Source: Corella eumyota (lineage: Eukaryota; Chordata; Ascidiacea; Phlebobranchia; Corellidae). Taken from it: a DNA stretch of 64,000 bases. The DNA lies in contig OY720101.1 of the NCBI GenBank assembly GCA_963082875.1, forward strand, positions 14,469,671 through 14,533,670, written 5' to 3'. Of this stretch, positions 58,557 to 64,000 are shown in pieces. Both the position numbers and the translations under genes were made by a program. The notes under the pieces are model-generated. The model ran no database searches and was not told the DNA's origin. It saw only the letters and a list, made by a program, of their open reading frames with translations. The stretch's first letter is position 1. Every line of letters starts with the position of its first letter.

Positions 58557-58581
58557 TTTATTTGGTTCACACGTTAATAAA
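58557..58581. promoter_or_regulatory. Overlapping poly(A) signals of convergent DERL2 and COX7A-like genes
   Basis: A minus-strand AATAAA (plus TTTATT, 58557-58562) for the COX7A-like gene lies upstream of the plus-strand AATAAA at 58576-58581 for DERL2, so the two transcripts should overlap tail to tail. Confidence 0.5.
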
Positions 58582-58711
58582 AAATATAAAGAGAAAAAAT
58601 TTTGAACTTTTACCTCAAAAAAAAGACAAAAAAGGTAATTTTAATCAATTTTAAATAGGTTTTTTTAAATAGTTTCTACATTGCAAAAAAATCACCAAAA
58701 TTTTGAGTAAA

Positions 58712-59968
58712 TTATTTCATAAAAAATTTTCTCATCTCAAACAAGTTATAAACAACCGCACAGATGGTTGCACCATAGAAAATAGGAAGATAGATTTTAT
58801 CCCTGGGACCAGACATGTGAACTGGGACCTTATTCACTCGCAGTTGATGCTACAAAACAAATTAATAAATTAATTAAAAAATAAACTTTTAGGTTTTTTA
58901 TTAGGTAAATGTATTCAAGTATTTTTAAGGAAAGTTTCTTTTTTTTTGTATTTATTTATCCTAGATGTGGTAAGGTCGAATGCGCTACCTAAACATAAAG
59001 TAACATTTGTTACCGTGACCCAGTCTCAAGTTACCCTTGGCAGTTTGGGATATTATAAAATATGATTGCCCGATAATTATGTTGCTGATTAAGTGCTGGC
59101 TCAGCAGGAGTTTATATCGTTTATAGCGCCTTACTCAAAGGTGTACAGCATGAGAATAGTTGCCTAATAACCAGACTAGTGATTGAATTTGCAATTAGCA
59201 GAATTATGCAACGTTTTTAGTACCTTAATGAAGGGTACTTTGACTTGAAAGCAGTGGGGATTAAACTACTACACCATGTTGCGTTTTTTATTTTAAATTT
59301 CAAAATATTCCCACAATGCCAAAAAACTTTTTTTTTTAAATTAACTCTATATATATTTAAGTTTTTAAAACATAATGAATACCAAATGATATTCTTGTTT
59401 TTCATAAAGTTTTGGCCAATGTTTGGCGAAATCTTGTCTGCTTGTAGTCTGCCAGTAAGGCTTGTTAGCTAAAAAATAAAAATTTTTTATTGGTTTGTAA
59501 ATAGTTAATTTATTAAAACCACATTCTATAAAATTTATTGCCTGATAATTATGCTACTGATTAAGTGCTGGCTTAGCAAGATTTCATACCCTTTATAACA
59601 CCTTACTCAAGGACGCTACAATATGGAAGCCATGGGGATCAAACCAACGACCTCATGTGGTTTGGCAAGTGTTCAAGTCAGTTAAGCAATATTATTAATT
59701 ACTCTAGAAATAAATAAAAATAATTAATTCTAACGTAGTCCCCTCTCTCCTGAAGCACCCCCTACACCGACAGATTTTGGTTTCGTGTTTGAATCCCCAA
59801 ATACGAGAGTAGAAGATTTGCCAGAATCAGGAGTTATCTAAAATTAAAAAAAAAATTAAAAAGGGTAAACTTTATGACGTTTAAATAAGTAATTAGTTAA
59901 AAAAATCGCCAAAGTTTAGTTACCTTTGCCTGGTTCACCATTGAATCAAACTTTGAAAAGAGTGGCAT
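58712..59968 (-). CDS. COX7A-like / COX7A2L-like respiratory subunit
   Basis: Four exons (59968-59924, 59837-59735, 59468-59383, 58849-58712) in continuous phase give 123 aa. COX7A-type subunits sit in the inner mitochondrial membrane; COX7A2L (114 aa in human) joins complexes III and IV. The C-terminal LHQLRVNKVPVHMSGPRDKI then YLPIFYGATICAVVYNLFEM follows the family pattern of a GIPVHLKGG-type loop, an Asp before a Leu-Tyr pair, and one membrane helix. The N-terminal 75 residues, with STLVFGDSNTKPKSVG, resemble the extension of COX7A2L more than a short presequence. Similarity is weak outside the C-terminal 50 residues. Confidence 0.62.
58938..59160 (-). mobile_element. tRNA-derived SINE, head truncated
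   Basis: This lies in intron 3 of the COX7A-like gene. It stops at CATGAGAATAGT before the B box; a small head-like piece (GGGGATTAAACTACTACACC) is at 59255-59284. Confidence 0.82.
59537..59685 (-). mobile_element. tRNA-derived SINE, head and first hairpins only
   Basis: This lies in intron 2 of the COX7A-like gene. The tail domain is missing. Confidence 0.78.
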
Positions 59969-61389
59969 CGTTTTATTAACTTAACAACCCCTTAAACAAT
60001 TTAAGTAAAAAAAAATCTTTAAAATTTTGTTTGTTTTTATTCAGAGGTTACGTGCACCAGTAGTTGTAACCGTTTTAGTAATAACACTAGTGTCAGTGCC
60101 ACTATTACTTGTGACGCGCAAACAAAAATTAAGCAGGCTTTTTTTTATAAAGGAGGGCACATATAAAATAAAGAAATTAATTTCAAGATAGATAATACAC
60201 TTATTGGTTTATTGGTCATTAGGTTAAACTTATCTTAAATAATTAAAACATATTTTTAGCAACCGCTATTAACAGAATTTAAATTTTCGAGAGTGGCTTG
60301 TCAGTGCCTTTTTGTAGCGAACTCTTGCCTACGTGATGTAAGCAAACCAATATTTACACATTTAAACAAAATTAAAAAAGGATATGGCGGTGTTTTCATA
60401 CCTACATAGTAGTTTAATAACTTGTTTTATTTGGCCAAAAACAAACTTTCACATTCTATTGGTAGTTAAAACACTTTTGTATTACATCAATTAAGTTACG
60501 GTAATTGTATTTCTAAATGGACTGTCAAAGAAATGCTTTAAGTGGCAAAATAAAGCGAAAAAGAGACAAAAAATCGCCCTTAGTCAAGAAATGTTTGCTT
60601 AAGCTAGCCTCTAAATAAACATCACGACCTAGTCATGTGACCCATTGTTACTTAGCAACACGATACCAACGCACACATTAATGAATGTTTAGTGTTATGG
60701 ATCGAATATTGTGTTCAAAGAAATTTGAGAATTTGACTAGACAGGCTAGACAAGTGTCTAATAAAACGCTCTTAATATTATAAGTGCTAGCGTATTTGAT
60801 GTGTATTATAATAAACCACACATACAATATCATATTAACGGGATATGTTAATGTAAAACACATTATATAGCTTAAAAGAGCGCTTATAAATAAAGTTTAG
60901 TTATAAATTTACTAAGAAATGCTTTTAGATTTACCAAAATTTAATTTATATAATCACTTTTAATAATATTAAGGTACCGAAAGTGTTTTTGTATTTACAT
61001 AGAAATTGTACAGCAACCAAAAATAAATTTTTCTACGTTTTTCATTTTGTGCCTAAATCTTTTTTTATTCTAAAAAGCAAGCGCGTAACCATTTGCTGCA
61101 CAACAGGAGAACTATTTACTTAAAATGAAAGATTTAAGCCTTTTAAACATACGCTAAAAAAGTTGTAGTGCGCATAAAAACAAGCTTTAAAGGGCGTCTA
61201 GTTTAAGCAAACTAGTCTACTAAATTATTTATAGCCAAGTAAAAATAAGAAAAAATGATGTAATCTAAACTTTTTTTATGACGTCATAAGTATCGTAAGT
61301 TTGGTGCTATTTTTGCTTATAAAATAATATTTTTAAGAAATATTTTTTGAGAAATCTAGTTTTATTCCTAAAAAATTAGAACAACAAAA
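59969..61389. other. Divergent promoter region between the COX7A-like and LRR genes
   Basis: This is 1.4 kb without a SINE or supported exon. It is AT-rich apart from a short mixed patch at 60050-60130. Confidence 0.5.
61279..61286. promoter_or_regulatory. CRE-type palindrome TGACGTCA
   Basis: A perfect CREB/ATF site lies 104 bp upstream of the LRR gene start codon, a position typical of working CREs. Binding is inferred. Confidence 0.45.
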
Positions 61390-63623
61390 ATGCCTGGGGT
61401 AAGTTGCGTTAATTTGAGTTATTTAATTAAGTTAATTAAATTTTCGTTTGATAAATGTTGTTTTATTCAATTAATTACGATTTTTAATTAAGTTAGGACT
61501 TGTAAAGTAATCTTGAAATATGTAATTTATTAATAAATTCAATAACACTTATAGTTCGTCCAAATTAAGGCTTTTGTTGTTAAAGTTAAGAACGCGGTTT
61601 TATTATTATTTTTCATTGTCATCTCGCGCGCAACTAACAATGGGTTATTTGTTACAAGAAATCTATGAATAAAATCTTTTATTTAAATACTTGTAAGGTC
61701 TTTCACTCTAGTATTTAGTGTTCTTGTAAATGGGAGGCGGTTTGTTAGTTTAACATTGCCGATACTTTGTCAGTATTACCTTTAAATATTAAAGACCACT
61801 TTTACAGTTCGGCTGAAAAGCATAGATAGCTTAGTTTAGTTAAAAGAATGGAGATAGAAATAAGACTTTAAAGATATTTTAGACTTAAGATCGTGGGTTT
61901 AATTTCCACTATCACATAATTTTAACCAACATTTGTAGCCTATACCTAGTATTTAAACATATTTTTTATAACTTTAATCTAATTAGATTCCTAAATATAA
62001 GTCGTTTCCGTCTGATAAACCTTCATCTGCTAAAACCAAGACCAGAGAAATGTCAAAATCAGCGGGCCCAGCCCGGAAGAAAAAGGGGGACGCGCCACCG
62101 CCCCGGGTGGGACCGGGAAGTAGATACTCTTCTGTTCCTAATAATGTTTCAAGGCACATGAAGCGTTTTAGTAACAAGATTGTGATTGATTTGGATACAG
62201 TTAATATAAAGGTAATTTTTGTTTTAGTTGTTTAAAAAACTGTTAACTTAAATTTGACAGCGTGGTGTAGTGGTTAAAACATATGGCTTCACGTAATAGG
62301 ATCTTGGGTTTGATCCCCACTGCTCTCATGCTGTAGCGCACTTTAAGTAAGGCGTTATAAACGGTATAAACTTATGCTAAGTCAACAGTTAATCAGCAGC
62401 TCATTATTATCGGGAAATTATAATTTATAATATTTAAAAATGCCAAAGACAACTTAAAACTGGGTAAGGGTAACTAATGGTTCGCTTATTTAGGTTGTTA
62501 AGTCGACCTTCCCACGTCGAGGATAACTAAATATTAAAAAATAGGTATTTAAATTTGGCGCCAAAAAAACTTGATTTGTTTACAAAAATATTTCTATAGT
62601 TTTTAAGTTTTAATAAAAGACTTATCTTTAAAACTTAGACTCTACCTGAAGAGTTGTACGCCAACGAAGAAGTAGCCTTAATGACCCAAGTTATACATGC
62701 TCAAAATAACAAGTTAAAGAAATTACCGAAAAAGATTGGAACTCTTCAAAGCCTACACGATGTAGATGTACACAATAACATTATCGGTAAGTTTGGGTTA
62801 TAACTCCTACTTGAAAAATGGCAATAATATCTGTCATTAGAAGTTGAAAATAGTGCCTTTATTGCTTTTTTTTGACATTCTTTTGTATGTGCTTACAAGA
62901 CTTCGTCTAGACAAGTCTATAAATTATTAAACATGTTTATAAACTGTCTTTTATTTTAAGGCAGGGTTAGGAGCATTTTAAGGATAATTGAAGGTTATTA
63001 AAGTTACCTTTTGAATAATGGACTGTAAATTTGGCCTTTTTTATTAGAATGTATTAAAAACTATACAATTAAAATATTACAAGGTTAACAAAATAGGTAA
63101 AAACTTTTCAAGACAACTCAAGACCTAGTCAAAGAAATGAATGCTAAAGAAACCAATTTAAATTAATTAATTTCTTCGCTTTATTTAATAGGTGCAATAC
63201 CGGCTTCCGTATCTCGGCTGAAAAAGTTAGCTTCACTTAATGTTGCTGACAATCGCCTAAAAACACTCCCACGAACACTACACAAAGCAACCGGTTTAGA
63301 AACTTGCGTGGCATCGAATAACAAAATCAAAAAACTGCCAGCGACGATCGGAAAATGCGCCAGTATGAACGTATTAGATGTTTCTAACAACTCGATAAAG
63401 AACCTTCCAAAATCGATCTACGCCTTACCCAAAGCTTTAGACGTTTCGGGAAACTTAATCGAAGCATTACCTACTATTGTTATCACAAAGAAGAGTAAAG
63501 GCAATATCTCGAAGATCAACTTGTCTAATAATAAGTTAACTGGGTTACCTACTGATATCGATAGACTGTATCGATTAAGGCACATTGATGTGTCTTACAA
63601 TCAACTTACACAACTACCCACAG
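61390..63623 (+). CDS. Leucine-rich-repeat protein, 5' part (continues beyond window)
   Basis: Exons 61390-61398, 61987-62211, 62639-62786 and 63192-63623 join in phase and code for 271 residues so far. The first coding exon is only 9 nt (Met-Pro-Gly). Residues 4-78 are basic and Pro/Ser-rich (PARKKKGDAPPPRVGPG). From about residue 79 there are seven or eight repeats of the LxxLxxLxVxxNxLxxLP type, such as LASLNVADNRLKTLPRTL and MNVLDVSNNSIKNLPKSI. These are SHOC2/ERBIN-like intracellular repeats. No signal peptide is present. The specific ortholog is not recognised. The last visible donor (63624) is followed 9 bp later by a SINE. Confidence 0.82.
61878..61920 (+). mobile_element. SINE B-box fragment
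   Basis: TTAAGATCGTGGGTTTAATT followed by TCCACTATCACATA matches the B-box region. It lies in LRR intron 1. Confidence 0.5.
62256..62542 (+). mobile_element. tRNA-derived SINE, full length, moderately diverged
   Basis: This lies in LRR intron 2. The A box reads CGTGGTGTAGTGGTTAAAAC and the B box GGTTTGATCCCCAC. Confidence 0.87.
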
Positions 63624-63632
63624 GTATTTATT

Positions 63633-63923
63633 TATTTTTTGTATATATCTTTATCCTTGATGTGGGAAAGTCGAATGCTGACTTAAACATAGAGTAACAC
63701 CAGTTTCTCCGACCCAGTCTTGAGTTGCCTGTGGCAGTTTGAGATATAATAAAATATAATTGCCCGGTAATTAAACTGCTGATTAAGTGCTGGCTCAGCA
63801 GGAGTTTTTACCGTTTATAGCGCCTTAACTCAAGGGCGCTACAGCATAAGAGCAGTGGGGATTAAACCCACGACCTCATACGTGGTGTAGCAAGTGTTCT
63901 TACCACTCCACCACGCTGCCGGT
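63633..63923 (-). mobile_element. tRNA-derived SINE, full length
   Basis: This lies in LRR intron 4, its tail 9 bp after the donor of exon 63192-63623, so the open frame of that exon runs on into SINE sequence. Confidence 0.9.
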
Positions 63924-64000
63924 TTGTATTGATTTTTCGTGGCTAAAAACTATTAAAAATTTAGTAATTAACTATTTTAAACTGCAACAAAATGCTATAA

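Noticed and set aside
61983-62177. Minus-strand ORF opposite the LRR exon
   Set aside because: It is the shadow of a real coding exon on the plus strand.
62050-62235. Met at 62050 as start of the LRR gene
   Set aside because: The frame is open upstream to the acceptor at 61986, and the ATG at 61390 joins in phase, so the longer form is preferred; the short form stays possible.

Overview
This is AT-rich eukaryotic (animal) DNA with twelve protein genes, all split into many small exons by introns of about 100 to 1,000 bp. The gene families (FUT8, a KAP-family P-loop NTPase, FBXO39, INO80E, a class-I myosin of the MYO1C/MYO1H type, a RILP-like protein, Derlin-2) point to a metazoan. The compact AT-rich genes and the MYO1C/H and FBXO39 types fit a tunicate (sea squirt) best, but I cannot fix the species. 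Exons were rebuilt by hand from homology, GT/AG boundaries and continuous reading phase. No CRISPR array, prokaryotic operon or intact retroviral element was seen.

Layout: 353-1716 (+) the 3' end of a FUT8-like fucosyltransferase; 3279-9389 (+) a KAP P-loop NTPase with two membrane segments; 9929-11941 (-) FBXO39; 11942-17088 a gene-free stretch with a 395-bp interspersed repeat, a GC-rich hairpin and a 56-bp satellite; 17089-21096 (+) a eukaryotic-type UDP-galactopyranose mutase; 21960-26646 (-) an unrecognised 424-aa protein; 27267-28715 (+) INO80E; 29475-42291 (-) myosin-Ic/Ih, with a possible alternative 5' end at 44180-44835; 45896-52342 (-) a RILPL-type protein; 52935-55522 (+) and 56325-58537 (+) two tandem Derlin-2-type genes, the first diverged and tail-less; 58712-59968 (-) a COX7A-like subunit; 61390 to beyond the window (+) a leucine-rich-repeat protein.

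The dominant non-coding component is one tRNA-derived SINE family of about 290 bp with polymerase III A and B boxes, a body made of several short hairpins, and an A-rich tail after TATATAC. I count about 43 copies or large pieces in both orientations. All but one lie inside introns, although about 13.5 kb of the window is intergenic. Several tandem arrays (56-57 bp at 14.9, 25.6 and 35.1 kb, and 41 bp at 31.9 kb) look as if they grew from particular segments of this SINE. Two further interspersed repeats (395 bp, 2 copies; about 150 bp, 3 copies) are present.

The genes do not form one pathway. Two of them (the Derlin pair) are ER quality-control components, two are glycan enzymes (FUT8-like and the mutase), and two act in vesicle and actin traffic (RILPL, myosin I). 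The main points for a second look are the SINE distribution and its daughter satellites, the mutase with altered active-site positions, the SH3-less FUT8, the tail-less Derlin paralog, and the alternative myosin N-terminus.
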